A stretch of DNA of 35,430 nucleotides from Lachnospiraceae bacterium (GCA_009911175.1 QXWX01000027.1:1-35430), one strand, 5' to 3'. Counted from the stretch's first letter, positions 8,601 through 16,133 are shown. Translations and numbers: made by a program. The notes: a model not told the origin generated them from the letters alone.

Positions 8601-9387
8601 TTTGATAGTCTGAAACAGTGAATGCTCCGATATCTTTGAACGTAAAAGTATAACGATATTTCCCATCTTCCATAACAGGCCAATCAACATAATTGTTTGT
8701 CTCATCTTCCAGCCGAATCTTGGAAACATAGTAATCGTCCTCATAGTGACTTAACATGCTGCAGTCAAAGATTCCTGTATAGAGATTTTCCCCGGATTGA
8801 TGGAATATAACACTATATACAGTACTATTATTACTCCTTCTCATGAGCTGAACTGTGATATTGCTGATATCGCGGTCTGCGTCATAGGCTGACATTTTAA
8901 AATGAAGTGAGTCTTTTTTCGTCAGTGTCTCCCCGTTTTCCTCAAATTCAAAGCTTTCGATAACCGGCATGTTAATATCATATGAAAACGGCATAATCAA
9001 GGGTTTATCCGTTTCTTTCGTCGCTGGCCTGGTCGAAGGCTCGTCTGTTTCCTTCGTCGGCGGCTCGATTGCGGAATCATCTGTCTCCGTCATCGGCGGC
9101 TCGGTCGCGGAATCGTCCGTTTCCGGCGGCGGTATCATCGTAGAATCATCGGTTTCTTTTGCAGGCGGTTCAACTGTTGGCTCATTGGTTTCTTCCGCCG
9201 GCGGTATATCTTTCGGAACCGTAGTTTCCGTTGTATTCTCCTGTGTCGCGTTTTCTTCTGTCTGCGCTTCTTGCTCCACTACATGGTCAATTTTCTCTAC
9301 TGCCATACCCTGCATTGGAAATACCGCCGTTGCGATTATGGACGCTGACAGCAAAATTCCTAATAATTTTCTTCCGGATCTTTTCAT
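5629..9387 (-). CDS. Large secreted repeat protein ending in a truncated SPKTG sorting motif
   Basis: Predicted exported adhesin-like protein of 1252 aa. I start at ATG 9387 because AAAGGAGGT lies just upstream and a signal peptide follows (MKRSGRK, then a hydrophobic stretch ending near MQGMA); the frame remains open to an ATG at 9471 that would bury the signal. After the signal comes a Thr/Pro/Glu-rich stalk built on ETDDS...PP units (DNA about 8990-9200). Four Ig-like repeats follow, recognisable by PVIESITINKNGQ-type openings and TYPxEW motifs; then domains with repeated F-Y-x-x-x-x-C/A strands like MucBP or InlB B-repeats, and a DEKK-rich tail. The last residues are SPKTGE, a Clostridial-type sortase motif, followed immediately by the stop with no hydrophobic segment or basic tail. 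Ligand unknown. No sortase gene is in the window. Confidence 0.88.
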   Translation of the reverse strand: MKRSGRKLLGILLSASIIATAVFPMQGMAVEKIDHVVEQEAQTEENATQENTTETTVPKDIPPAEETNEPTVEPPAKETDDSTMIPPPETDDSATEPPMTETDDSAIEPPTKETDEPSTRPATKETDKPLIMPFSYDINMPVIESFEFEENGETLTKKDSLHFKMSAYDADRDISNITVQLMRRSNNSTVYSVIFHQSGENLYTGIFDCSMLSHYEDDYYVSKIRLEDETNNYVDWPVMEDGKYRYTFTFKDIGAFTVSDYQIEINSSDSDGKLKVGDTVTCSAHVECKDIEIENASLHLTTVDSKPLHSDAVSMSYNAETKRLTGTYKVKDNTYPSEWTMYSICIYADQKYHYFYPGTDEPDKDLKFTIVNNGYDADKPVIKSITIDKNGQTVKAGEKVSVKVKVEEKNPNHSMSVRIGSKDAIHSTIYLNLVLDRETMEYTGTIDITRFTYPAKWELTYLDLSDKNGNTTSLSDFQPDWNTTRPWYFHVSPEGYLDDTKPPVIESITINKNGQMLHPGDTVTLTVKVDEEHPYDTADAYFYPQVSNVSGYQFLRLNYNADTREYIGTISITNNTYPCEWMLTSLTVNDVKFQETTLDKFKPDWRETCPWYYRVETDETYREDVKDATFSIQGYVRGETGAYSYGPIVENKTIKVGRRDSIKGLKLCPPLPAEGINVKYREENTGMEIGEDTELFFGNTSNPSYDFRAVYDKICVNAVFTYVSKDKGMTMAIVPQFVDQDATYGEMLASFVPPEDADQDLLSGYELDGGDENTQVEDMGYVGIKARYENCLVAWDIKYLDENGNEGSKIVSKTYEKGTTIRDALANLEVPVVPEGIEFEKWALPGIDGSELIFHEMTNLDVTAVYKGKTTAEVSYTYRGEDGKLVSGSRLIALDGENLTYNAALTEVKKALNDLNHLKDLVLSDWVSIAAGTDIARYKKMNIQAKYANCVVILKYPKDVFEYVVVEKDSDFSLPVENETYMDILWEGFEQGQTVKITGDKEFIVADAKHKDGAPEEPSGEKLSEEEIQKIVSDIEQNGSGETVHVEMGKTTVVPKEILEAIKGKEVNIVLDMGAYSWSISGDEVAAADLKDIDLEVIVDTDGIPPAIVDSLAGGNPATQITLTHNGEFGFRADLTVNLGAEHSGSTGKLYYYDSSGKMIYMDAGEIGEDGNISLSFSHASEYVVVFEKAPLDQDDETDSGNKGEGTLAPDRDEKKDTVSNGGDEKKGSDTSGSDEKKENDFSKRKSPKTGE
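8990..9200 (-). repeat. Thr/Asp/Pro-rich stalk repeats inside the surface-protein gene
   Basis: Six or so degenerate units encode KETDxSxxxPP-type residues, seen as recurring gtttcttt/gtctcc and gcggctc blocks on the plus strand. They encode a flexible extended region between signal peptide and folded domains. Such repeats are prone to length variation between strains. Confidence 0.75.
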
Positions 9388-9599
9388 CCATGAGACCTCC
9401 TTTGTAAAGTATGTTATATAAAATTGAGCAGGAATCATTCCTCCTGCCTGCAGCGACAGATCCTCATTCATTCCCCCTTTCTGTTTAATAAGAATATTGA
9501 TCGCATTGGAACGTGAAAATCCGTCATAGCGGAAAGGGTTCTTCCACCTGGCTCGCAGGCCCCATTTCCAGGACAGACATTGCCGGTTCCAATACCGGT

Positions 9600-9649
9600 G
9601 TGTGCAGGATAAAAAGGAACAGAAAACGTACCTTTATTTTCCTGCACAC
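9600..9649. repeat. Long inverted repeat, 5' leader side of surface-protein gene
   Basis: Arms beginning GTGTGCAGGA and ending TCCTGCACAC, extended by AAAGG/CCTTT, form a long near-perfect hairpin. Its minus-strand 3' side has no T-tract, so it is not a conventional terminator. It lies directly after the terminator at 9650-9684, an arrangement that could belong to a structured leader. Confidence 0.6.
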
Positions 9650-9684
9650 AAAAAAAGGCAATAAATCCCTTTTCAGGAATTTAT
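9650..9684 (-). terminator. Intrinsic terminator or attenuator, minus strand
   Basis: On the minus strand ATAAATTCC, loop TGAAAA and GGGATTTAT pair with one G-U wobble, then four bases and seven T residues (9650-9656). The wobble pairs only in the minus-strand RNA, which supports the direction. It would end transcription coming from the sodC side, or attenuate transcription into the surface-protein gene. Confidence 0.55.
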
Positions 9685-9886
9685 CACCTGTACTCATAAA
9701 TCTATCGCCACAGAGAGATTTTACCACATCTATTGAATTTCTACAATACAATTATGTCTATTTTGTTAATTTTTTGTAACTGTTTTATTACTGTTTACAC
9801 GGTATCGTGCACTTGCCGTACAGCATCCGGTCAATACAGAAAACCTGCCGCTGGCATCTTTTCTGCATATGATGGTATTCATCGAC

Positions 9887-9905
9887 GGGGCTGGCATCCA
9901 GCCCC
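9887..9905. other. GC-rich perfect hairpin
   Basis: GGGGCTGG and CCAGCCCC flank a three-base loop CAT. There is no T-tract on either side. The GGCTGG/CCAGCC core is shared with the neighbouring 19-mer repeats, so it may belong to the same repeat family. Confidence 0.5.
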
Positions 9906-9940
9906 CCGACTCTCCGTTCCGATCCGTCCAAAACAAGCGT

Positions 9941-10052
9941 CGCGGACGCTTAAGACCGCTGCCAGACGGCTTTTCGATGGGCTGGATGCATGACAGCTCG
10001 CAACCGGTCATCCTTTCAATGGGCTGGATGCATGACAATCCGCGGACGCTTA
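9941..10052. repeat. Nested direct repeats with 19-mer and 12-mer units
   Basis: An identical 19-mer containing GGGCTGGATGCATGACA occurs at 9977-9995 and 10019-10037 (42-nt offset). An identical 12-mer CGCGGACGCTTA occurs at 9941-9952 and 10041-10052 (100-nt offset), the first within a small hairpin AAGCGTC/GACGCTT. The units are directly oriented, lie downstream of sodC and are non-coding. Confidence 0.8.
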
Positions 10053-10095
10053 GTCTATGATTTCCAATGACTATTTACTGCTGTCTGCAGCCGCC

Positions 10096-10596
10096 CTATT
10101 CGCCGTCCTCCTCCATCTCCGGACGAACCCGCCATTCCCGGATCACCCCGCAGGCAATCTTTATACCGCTGTCTCCGGACGGCTGGGAATGGAAATCATC
10201 CGGCTGCAGATGGATGACCACAGTTTTCCCGATCACTTCCTCCGGATGTATGCGTCCTGTATACACAGCCATCCACGCCGCCCCTCGGGTGGATAACAGG
10301 GGAGGCAGGTCTCCGGCATGCTCGGGATGGGCCTTCCCTTCCGGATTATAGTGACCCCCTGTATTTTTCAGAAGATCAGCGTCATCGCCTGTGCAGGCGC
10401 CGCCCTCGTGAATGTGAAATCCGAAAAAATGCCCTGCCGTTTCGTTGTCCTCATCTGGCAGTCCGTATATCTCCGCCATCAAAACCGTACCGCCGAATAC
10501 ATCATAAAAGGTAATTCTCCCGTGAATCTCCGGATATTCCTCCGTTCCTCTGATATCTGCATACGCCTCCGGCGCCCCGTTCAATTTTTCAATCAT
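10096..10596 (-). CDS. sodC: Cu/Zn superoxide dismutase family protein, no signal peptide
   Basis: Predicted Cu/Zn superoxide dismutase converting superoxide to peroxide and oxygen. The start is ATG 10596, 9 nt after AGGAGG; an upstream GTG touches the ribosome site and is unlikely. In the 166-aa product the copper ligands are H61 and H63 (GFHIHE), bridging H82 (GGHYNP) and H136; the zinc ligands are H82, H90, H93 and D96 (HPEHAGD). C68 and C149 match the conserved disulfide. The Arg of the classic GNAGSRxACGV active-site channel is replaced by Lys146 in GDSGIKIACGV. Most bacterial SodC proteins are exported, yet this one has no signal peptide or lipobox. In an anaerobe it may serve oxygen tolerance. 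Function is probable, activity unproven. Confidence 0.9.
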   Translation of the reverse strand: MIEKLNGAPEAYADIRGTEEYPEIHGRITFYDVFGGTVLMAEIYGLPDEDNETAGHFFGFHIHEGGACTGDDADLLKNTGGHYNPEGKAHPEHAGDLPPLLSTRGAAWMAVYTGRIHPEEVIGKTVVIHLQPDDFHSQPSGDSGIKIACGVIREWRVRPEMEEDGE

Positions 10597-10704
10597 ATCT
10601 TTCACCCTCCTGGTTCCTGCTGTATCCTGCTTGAAAACGCCGAATACATTCTCCCTGTCTATAACTTATGCAGAGGGTAAAATTATGTGCATGAAATCCT
10701 GCAA

Positions 10705-11613
10705 TTAAATTTCATATCCGTAATCCCATTGAAACGGAATCTGCATGTCCTCCGGCAAAGGCGCCCTGAACTCCATCCACTCCTTCGTAATCGGATGCAC
10801 GAACCGCAGCCGGCAGGAATGCAATGCCTGCCGGCTGATATACTCCATGTCCGGATTATACAGATAATCACCGACCAGCGGAAACCCGAGATATTTCAGA
10901 TGAATCCGAATCTGATGGGTACGTCCTGTTTCAAGACGGAGTGAGACCAGGCTGTGCCCGTTCTTCTCTTCCACCACCCGGTAATGCGTCAATGCGCGCT
11001 CCCCATGTTCAAAATCCACCTTCCGCTCAATGATTGACCCCTCCATTCGGGACAAAGGAGCGTCAATCGTGCCGGAAGGCGGAAACACATTTCCCCGGAC
11101 GATGGCCAGGTATTCCCTTTCAATCTCATGCCGGTATCCCATCCCGGACAGAATGTTTGCGCTGAGCATGTGCTTCGCGACCACAGTCAGCCCCGAAGTG
11201 TCCCGGTCCAGACGGTTTGCACAGCGGAAGATAAACGCTTCCTTCTGCTGTTGGTAATACCACACCAGCCCATTGGCAAGGGAATAATGGTAATTTTTCA
11301 TGGATGGGTGCATCGGCAGTCCGGCAGGCTTGTCAACCACCAGGATATCCTCATCTTCATAGATGATGCGAAAGGGAATGTTGACCGCCGGAATCTTTTC
11401 GGAGCTGTCGGTTTCCCGGATTCGCACCGCCAGCTCATCTCCCGTGGACAATGTTTTCTTCAGAATGCAGTTCAGCCCGTTGACCTGGATGCTGTCCGGC
11501 ATCTTTTTCAGTTCCGTCAGGTTCTGCCTGGAATACCCCAGACGGCGCAGAAACTGCTCGATCCGAAGGCCATGGTCTGCTTCGCTGATGGAATAAAGGA
11601 ATGTGCGGTTCAC
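10705..11613 (-). CDS. RluA-family pseudouridine synthase
   Basis: Isomerises specific uridines in RNA, probably rRNA. An S4-like N-terminal part (GYSRQNLTELKKM ... VNG) is followed by the catalytic domain with DILVVDKPAGLPMHPS, the catalytic loop NRLDRDTSGL (nucleophile Asp136 in this numbering) and the late motif LETGRTHQIRIHLKYLGFPLVGD (positions continuous, about residues 230-252). The usual His before RLD is Asn here. I favour GTG at 11613 (302 aa): it overlaps the upstream stop as GTGA and GGAG lies about 10 nt before it. An in-frame ATG at 11649 is possible but has a poor ribosome site. The target base cannot be told from sequence. Confidence 0.92.
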   Translation of the reverse strand: MNRTFLYSISEADHGLRIEQFLRRLGYSRQNLTELKKMPDSIQVNGLNCILKKTLSTGDELAVRIRETDSSEKIPAVNIPFRIIYEDEDILVVDKPAGLPMHPSMKNYHYSLANGLVWYYQQQKEAFIFRCANRLDRDTSGLTVVAKHMLSANILSGMGYRHEIEREYLAIVRGNVFPPSGTIDAPLSRMEGSIIERKVDFEHGERALTHYRVVEEKNGHSLVSLRLETGRTHQIRIHLKYLGFPLVGDYLYNPDMEYISRQALHSCRLRFVHPITKEWMEFRAPLPEDMQIPFQWDYGYEI

Positions 11614-12242
11614 TGTCCTGCCGCTCCGTTCTTCCAAAACGGCATCCATTTTTCCGTCATCTGCTCAGTCTCATTGATCTGATCCAGTTTCCGTTTTGCC
11701 GCTTCAGAGCCAAGTTCTATTTCCGCTTCGCAGACTCTTTTTTCACCCTCACGCCTCACACGTGCCTGATCCGCTGTCTGCGTTTTCTCCAGATCCGCAG
11801 ATAACTTCGTCAATTTGGCGATTGTCCCGCCATCAAAAGCCGGCGTGCCCGTCTCCTCAGTCTTCTGCGGCTTTTGGCCCGAACTGCCCTGTTCCTTGGC
11901 GCTCTCGTTCTGCTTTGCCATCTCCGAAGCAATCTGTTCATCAATCTCCTCCAGCTGCTTCTCGTACTCTTCCAACTGTTCCTGAAGCCCGGCCATACTG
12001 CTCCCATCCTCATCGTCCAGCATCCTGGTGAGCAGTGATTCTTTGCTGCTGCGAAGCATTTCCTTCTGGTTCATCAGATTTGCCAAAAGGCTGGATGCCT
12101 TCCCCTGGGGCGAAATCAATGCCGTATCCGTCCGCATCGCCGGCAATGCCTGCTGCCCATGATCCATACGGTTTCGGTTCACACTCTGATTGATTGCCGC
12201 CGCCGGGAAAAAACTGGTTGCCTGACCTGCATAGATTCTCAT
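11610..12242 (-). CDS. Hypothetical protein with central coiled coil
   Basis: A 210-aa protein I do not recognise. ATG at 12242 sits 8 nt after GGAGG. The N-terminal part is Asn/Gln-rich and unstructured-looking. Residues about 65-115 are heptad-rich (LQEQLEEYEKQLEEIDEQIA) and should form a coiled coil; a Ser/Gln/Lys linker follows, then a second charged helical region near the end. There is no signal peptide or membrane segment, so it is probably cytoplasmic. It is translationally coupled to the pseudouridine synthase through a GTGA overlap. The composition and coiled coil suggest a structural or scaffold role, which is only a guess. Confidence 0.75.
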   Translation of the reverse strand: MRIYAGQATSFFPAAAINQSVNRNRMDHGQQALPAMRTDTALISPQGKASSLLANLMNQKEMLRSSKESLLTRMLDDEDGSSMAGLQEQLEEYEKQLEEIDEQIASEMAKQNESAKEQGSSGQKPQKTEETGTPAFDGGTIAKLTKLSADLEKTQTADQARVRREGEKRVCEAEIELGSEAAKRKLDQINETEQMTEKWMPFWKNGAAGQ

Positions 12243-12319
12243 AGCCACTTCCTCCTTTTCGCTGTTCCGTGAAAAAAACTTCCTCTCCTTAAACTTATCG
12301 TTCGTCCGGCCTGAACCGA

Positions 12320-12724
12320 TTACTTCAATGAAGCGAACGGGCGCTTTTTTGCTGCCGGCGGTATTTTACAGCCAATTTTTTGATCCAGCCGCCACTGGGG
12401 AGCCGCCCCGTCATCTCCCCAGTATTCGTCCAGCGAAAGAATTTTACCGTTTTCTGTCTTCATAAATGATACCGCATGAAAGGACAGGCTCCTGTCGCAG
12501 GTATATACATGTACGACCGCCACAGATACATCCCCCATGGTTTCTACACGTTCAATCTCCCCGTCCCATTCTCCCGGATACTCACAGTTTGCCCTTATGT
12601 ATTCCTCCACCGTAAACTGTTCATCCGTACAATGCCAGTTAATGTATGCATCCCTGCAGAAATACGCTCTCATCCGATCTGCGTCTTGCTTTAGTACCGC
12701 GTCCCAGAAGCCTTGTATGTCCAT
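12320..12724 (-). CDS. NTF2-like (SnoaL-type) small protein
   Basis: A 134-aa soluble protein with the look of an NTF2-like alpha+beta cone fold: an N-terminal helix with FWDAVLKQDADRMRAYF, an early YINWHC strand, alternating strands with VAVVHVYTCDRSLSFHAVSFMK and the late ILSLDEYWGDDG. Members bind small ligands or act as simple enzymes, and the specific role cannot be predicted. ATG 12724 has TTAGGAGG 8 nt upstream. The C-terminal KKRPFASLK is a basic tail. It stands between a terminator (12746-12773) and the next gene, so it may have its own promoter. Confidence 0.8.
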   Translation of the reverse strand: MDIQGFWDAVLKQDADRMRAYFCRDAYINWHCTDEQFTVEEYIRANCEYPGEWDGEIERVETMGDVSVAVVHVYTCDRSLSFHAVSFMKTENGKILSLDEYWGDDGAAPQWRLDQKIGCKIPPAAKKRPFASLK

Positions 12725-12749
12725 GGGCCCTACCTCCTAAAAGTCATAA

Positions 12750-12773
12750 AAAGCTGCTGGTAAAAGCAGCTTT
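12750..12773 (-). terminator. Intrinsic terminator after the Lys/Ala-rich gene
   Basis: On the minus strand AAAGCTGCT, a 6-nt loop and AGCAGCTTT form a perfect 9-bp stem running into TTTTTATG. It is positioned 51 nt downstream of the 12824-13168 gene. Confidence 0.7.
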
Positions 12774-12823
12774 CATCAATCATCATGTTTCAGAAAAGCA
12801 GGAAAGTCCCCTGCCGTTTTTCT

Positions 12824-13168
12824 TTAATCTCCTGACCTCAGAAACTTGAGTAATTGCTCAAGATTCTCAGCAATATTCTCATCTTCCAACTGGTCAACCC
12901 GGTCTCTCGCCTGCTCCAATCTGGCCTCTTTTTCTATTGCCATTAATTTGGCAAGTATCACGTCGCTTCTATCCTGCGGCTTTCCGCTTTGATCCGCCGG
13001 TTTTCCTGCCTGCGCCTTTCCGGCCTTAGATACAGCCTTTCCTGACTGTGTTTTCCTGCTTTTTGCGGCAGTCTTGCTTGTCTGTGCCTTTCCGATTTTG
13101 GCCGCCGGCTTCCCTGCCTGCGCCTTTGCACCCTGTTTTACGGTCTTTGTGTCTTTTTTCTTAAACAA
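12824..13168 (-). CDS. Lys/Ala-rich repetitive small protein, TTG start
   Basis: A 114-aa protein of two parts. Residues 1-65 are built from degenerate KAGKAQAGKPA-like units, very basic and without hydrophobic core, resembling histone-H1-like or intrinsically disordered tails. Residues 68-114 are acidic and amphipathic (LMAIEKEARLEQARDRVDQL) and likely a helical coiled coil. The start is TTG at 13168, 7 nt after GGAGG. It has its own downstream terminator. No family is recognised; nucleic-acid binding by the basic part is plausible but unproven. Confidence 0.65.
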   Translation of the reverse strand: MFKKKDTKTVKQGAKAQAGKPAAKIGKAQTSKTAAKSRKTQSGKAVSKAGKAQAGKPADQSGKPQDRSDVILAKLMAIEKEARLEQARDRVDQLEDENIAENLEQLLKFLRSGD

Positions 13169-13232
13169 AGGAATCCCTCCGCTCCAAATTTTTACTCATA
13201 TCGTGAGCATTGCATCTTAAAAAACAAACAAT

Positions 13233-14279
13233 CTACTTCTTTGCATTTTCCTCCAATTCCAACATATATTTATCAAAATCAGACATGAACAATCGGTCCT
13301 GAACAACACGATACTTCTCAAACTCAGTCTCTGCTTTTGCCTTGGCAATCTCTGCAGTGATTTTTCCAGCATCCTGCAAGACTTCTCTGTCGTCTGCCAT
13401 CAGGAATAAATCCAGTCGCTTTGACCAGTCTTCCATTGTCATCGGAATATGACGCTCTGCGCGATCCTCTGCCAAATCCAGATAGGCAGATACGATACGC
13501 TCTAATGAACGCATTTCTTGTTCTGAAAGATAATTCTTCGCAATGCTGACATCGCTTTTTACTATTTTGCCTTCCGGCGCTGCCGCCCATGTAGTAAGTG
13601 CCATATGTGGCTTTTCTGCATCAGCGCGCTCATAAATCAGCTCTGCTGCTGTATGTCCATGCACTGCATAGTGCATCTTATTCTGTACTTTTGCAAAGAA
13701 CTGTTTTGTTGTTTTTGCAGTGCGGTCATAATCAAGTGCAGTGGCATAGATGTCTGTTATCTTCTGATAAAATCTACGCTCGGACAAACGGATCTCGCGA
13801 ATCTGTTCAAGCAAATGGTCGAAGTATTCTGACATAAGCACTGAACCACCATTTTTTAAACGCTCAACGTCCATGGCCCAGCCTTTAATTGTGTAATCTG
13901 TCACGATACCGTTAGCCCATTTACGAAACTGTACAGCTCGTTCATTATTCACTTTGAAGCCGACTGAGATAATCATTTGAAGATTATAATGTTTCGTATC
14001 ACGAGTCACCTGACGGGAACCTTCGGTTTGAACAATCCGGAATTTCCGGATTGTTGAATTTTCTTCAAGTTCAGAATCTGAGTAAATCTTTTTGATATGC
14101 TCGCTGACTGTCCGAACATCAATATCATACAGCGTAGCCATCATCTTCTGTGTCAGCCATATATTCTCGTCCTCATAGCGCATCTCAATGCTGTCCTGCT
14201 GGTCGCCGACAGTCGCAACATAGGTCAAGTATTCTGCTGTGCTGGACCGAATGGTTATTTCATCTTTTTTCTTTTTCAA
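13233..14279 (-). CDS. rhuM: RhuM-family protein
   Basis: The protein belongs to the RhuM (virulence protein RhuM) family, widespread but without an established biochemical function. It is often found next to restriction or other accessory genes. Recognisable parts are EITIRSSTAEY, the core EDENIWLTQKMMATLYDIDVRTV (positions continuous over about 23 residues), SVGFKVNNERAVQFRKWAN and the helical C-terminus. I prefer TTG at 14279 because GAGG lies 8 nt upstream and family members begin close to this motif; the frame opens at ATG 14324 without a clear ribosome site. It sits directly after a truncated coding tail and next to queA. Its base composition looks more AT-rich than its neighbours, suggesting transfer. 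It runs to 348 aa from this start. Confidence 0.88.
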   Translation of the reverse strand: MKKKKDEITIRSSTAEYLTYVATVGDQQDSIEMRYEDENIWLTQKMMATLYDIDVRTVSEHIKKIYSDSELEENSTIRKFRIVQTEGSRQVTRDTKHYNLQMIISVGFKVNNERAVQFRKWANGIVTDYTIKGWAMDVERLKNGGSVLMSEYFDHLLEQIREIRLSERRFYQKITDIYATALDYDRTAKTTKQFFAKVQNKMHYAVHGHTAAELIYERADAEKPHMALTTWAAAPEGKIVKSDVSIAKNYLSEQEMRSLERIVSAYLDLAEDRAERHIPMTMEDWSKRLDLFLMADDREVLQDAGKITAEIAKAKAETEFEKYRVVQDRLFMSDFDKYMLELEENAKK

Positions 14280-14289
14280 ATAGGAAACC

Positions 14290-14400
14290 TCACTTGCAAT
14301 TAAAATGGTCTGCTGCAATTCCATCTAACTGTCCTGCAATATCTTTGAATGGCAAATTCAAATCCAGTGTTTTAACAGCTATCTGATTGCTGTGGTTTAC
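14290..14400 (-). pseudogene. C-terminal remnant of an unidentified gene upstream of rhuM
   Basis: Starting at the base after the queA stop, a minus-strand frame of 36 sense codons reads like ordinary protein (IAVKTLDLNLPFKDIAGQL) and stops at TGA 14290-14292, exactly where the rhuM ribosome site GAGG begins. It has no start codon or ribosome site. The likely reading is the 3' tail of a gene once preceding rhuM in an operon, cut off where the islet joined the end of queA. The parent family is not recognised. Confidence 0.5.
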
Positions 14401-15426
14401 TCACCCAATGTACATCGCATCCCCAAACGAAAAGAACCTGTACCGTTCCTCCACAGCCTCCTCATAAGCCTTCATCACCTGCTCCCGCCCCGCCAGCGCG
14501 GAAACCAGCATGATCAGCGTGGATTCCGGCAGATGGAAGTTGGTGATCAGGCCGTCCAGTACTTTAAAGCGATACCCCGGATAGATAAAGATCTCCGTCC
14601 AGCCGCTTCCTGCCTGAATGCGGCCGTTCTCATCCGCAGCGGATTCCACCGTCCGGCAGCTCGTCGTCCCAACGCAGATGACCCGCCCGGTTCCGGACTT
14701 TGCACGGTTGATCTTCTCCGCCGCTTCCTCCTGGATCTGATAAAATTCGGAATGCATATGATGATCCGTGATCTCCTCCGCCTTCACCGGCCGGAAGGTT
14801 CCAAGCCCAACGTGAAGTGTGACCCTTGCGATATCCACCCCTTTTTTCTCAATCTCCTGCAGCAGCTCCGGCGTAAAATGAAGCCCTGCCGTGGGCGCGG
14901 CAGCGGAGCCCTCATGAACGGCATAAACCGTATTGTACCGCTCCCGCTCCTGGAGCTGGTGGGTGATATAAGGGGGCAGGGGCATCTGTCCCAGACGGTC
15001 TAAGATTTCCTCAAAAATCCCCTCATAGGAAAACTGCACCAGACGGTTGCCCTCTTCCACAACCTCCAGCACCTCCCCCACAAGCAGCCCGTCCCCGAAG
15101 CTGATCTTCGCTCCGGGCCTGGCCTTTTTCCCCGGCTTGACAAGGGTCTCCCATATGTTATTTTCTTTTCGCTTCAGCAGTAAAACCTCAACCTTCGCTT
15201 CCGTTCCCACCTTGGAGCCGATCAGCCTTGCCGGAATCACCTTGGTATCATTGATTACCAGGCAGTCGCCCTCCTGCAGATAGTCCAAAATCTCCCTGAA
15301 CACATGATGGGAAACAGCCCCGGACTGCTTGTCAAGCACAAGCAGCCTGGAGCTGGAACGATCCGCCAGAGGGTCCTGAGCGATCAGTTCCTCCGGCAGT
15401 TCATAATAAAAATCCTGTTTTTTCAT
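14401..15426 (-). CDS. queA: S-adenosylmethionine:tRNA ribosyltransferase-isomerase
   Basis: QueA transfers the ribosyl moiety of SAM to preQ1-modified tRNA in queuosine synthesis, giving epoxyqueuosine. The 341-aa protein is the usual size and shows family motifs: [15 protein letters not shown] at the start, [60 protein letters not shown] and the final [12 protein letters not shown] 15426 overlaps the stop of the RDD gene, so the two are translationally coupled. No other queuosine gene is in the window. Confidence 0.98.
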   Translation of the reverse strand: MKKQDFYYELPEELIAQDPLADRSSSRLLVLDKQSGAVSHHVFREILDYLQEGDCLVINDTKVIPARLIGSKVGTEAKVEVLLLKRKENNIWETLVKPGKKARPGAKISFGDGLLVGEVLEVVEEGNRLVQFSYEGIFEEILDRLGQMPLPPYITHQLQERERYNTVYAVHEGSAAAPTAGLHFTPELLQEIEKKGVDIARVTLHVGLGTFRPVKAEEITDHHMHSEFYQIQEEAAEKINRAKSGTGRVICVGTTSCRTVESAADENGRIQAGSGWTEIFIYPGYRFKVLDGLITNFHLPESTLIMLVSALAGREQVMKAYEEAVEERYRFFSFGDAMYIG

Positions 15427-16133
15427 AATTCGTCAGAATCCCCTTTTTCTTCTTCCGCCTGCCTTCCGGCCCCTCCGGCGCCAAATGCCTCTTGCTGCCT
15501 TTCGTTTGGCAGAATATGCGGCACAGCCTCTGCGGGATGAGCATTCTGTTCGGCAGGCTCTACCATATGGTACGGTCCGCTTTGAGGTTCCGCCGGATAT
15601 ACAGGCGGCGTCTCCACCGGGCGCGCCTGTGCATAGGGATACACAGGATATATCTTCACTCTCTTTCCGTATACCACCCGGGTATCGCAGAGCATATCAT
15701 GGAAGCCCCGTTTTTCCCTGTCCACTCCGATGATCAGATACCCGATACAGACAAAAATACTGCTTAAGAATCTTCCCACCGTCTCCCGGTACACCACCGT
15801 CAGCAGATCCAGCTCCCCGTTTTCCTCTACGGAGATCACCCGCAGGTTCATGACGCGCTTGCCCGGCGTCGTCCCCGTATACCTGGTACAAAGGATAAAA
15901 TACAGCACCTGTCCCAGATACAGCACGATGTCCTTCAGCGTATAGTGGAACAGGATATTTCCTCCCAGCGCAGTTCCATACAGTGCCGAGAGCACCCCTG
16001 ACATGACCAGCCTGACCACCAGCAGCAGCAAAAAAGCAATCCCGCTGTCGATCAAATACGCCGCAAAGCGCACCCAGAAGCCTGCATATGTCACGCCTGC
16101 ATCCGCTCTGCAGCTATCGTAATTGTTCTGCAT
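15423..16133 (-). CDS. RDD-family membrane protein
   Basis: A 236-aa membrane protein with the RDD signature: [17 protein letters not shown] near residues 18-34 and a later [12 protein letters not shown]. Four hydrophobic segments lie within residues about 20-150. A Pro/Tyr/Glu-rich cytoplasmic tail ([18 protein letters not shown]) occupies residues about 165-236. RDD proteins are poorly understood; some are linked to ion or solute transport. The ATG at 16133 lies inside the end of sppA (20-nt overlap) without a strong ribosome site, so coupling to sppA is likely. queA overlaps its 3' end. Confidence 0.9.
   Translation of the reverse strand: MQNNYDSCRADAGVTYAGFWVRFAAYLIDSGIAFLLLLVVRLVMSGVLSALYGTALGGNILFHYTLKDIVLYLGQVLYFILCTRYTGTTPGKRVMNLRVISVEENGELDLLTVVYRETVGRFLSSIFVCIGYLIIGVDREKRGFHDMLCDTRVVYGKRVKIYPVYPYAQARPVETPPVYPAEPQSGPYHMVEPAEQNAHPAEAVPHILPNERQQEAFGAGGAGRQAEEEKGDSDEL

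Larger units (their letters stand above)
9388..10095. other. 708-nt non-coding region with hairpins and short repeats
   Basis: This stretch lies between the surface-protein gene and sodC. It holds the signals listed separately (inverted repeat 9600-9649, minus-strand terminator 9650-9684, hairpin 9887-9905, repeats 9941-10052). No open frame has convincing coding features: the small minus-strand frame over 9766-10038 only mirrors the DNA repeats. The AT-rich part 9720-9790 may carry the surface-protein promoter, but I cannot name a clear -35/-10 pair. Confidence 0.6.

Noticed and set aside
9766..10038. Small minus-strand frame with repeated SCIQPIE
   Set aside because: The peptide repeat is just the translation of the 19-mer DNA repeats; no ribosome site or domain is seen.
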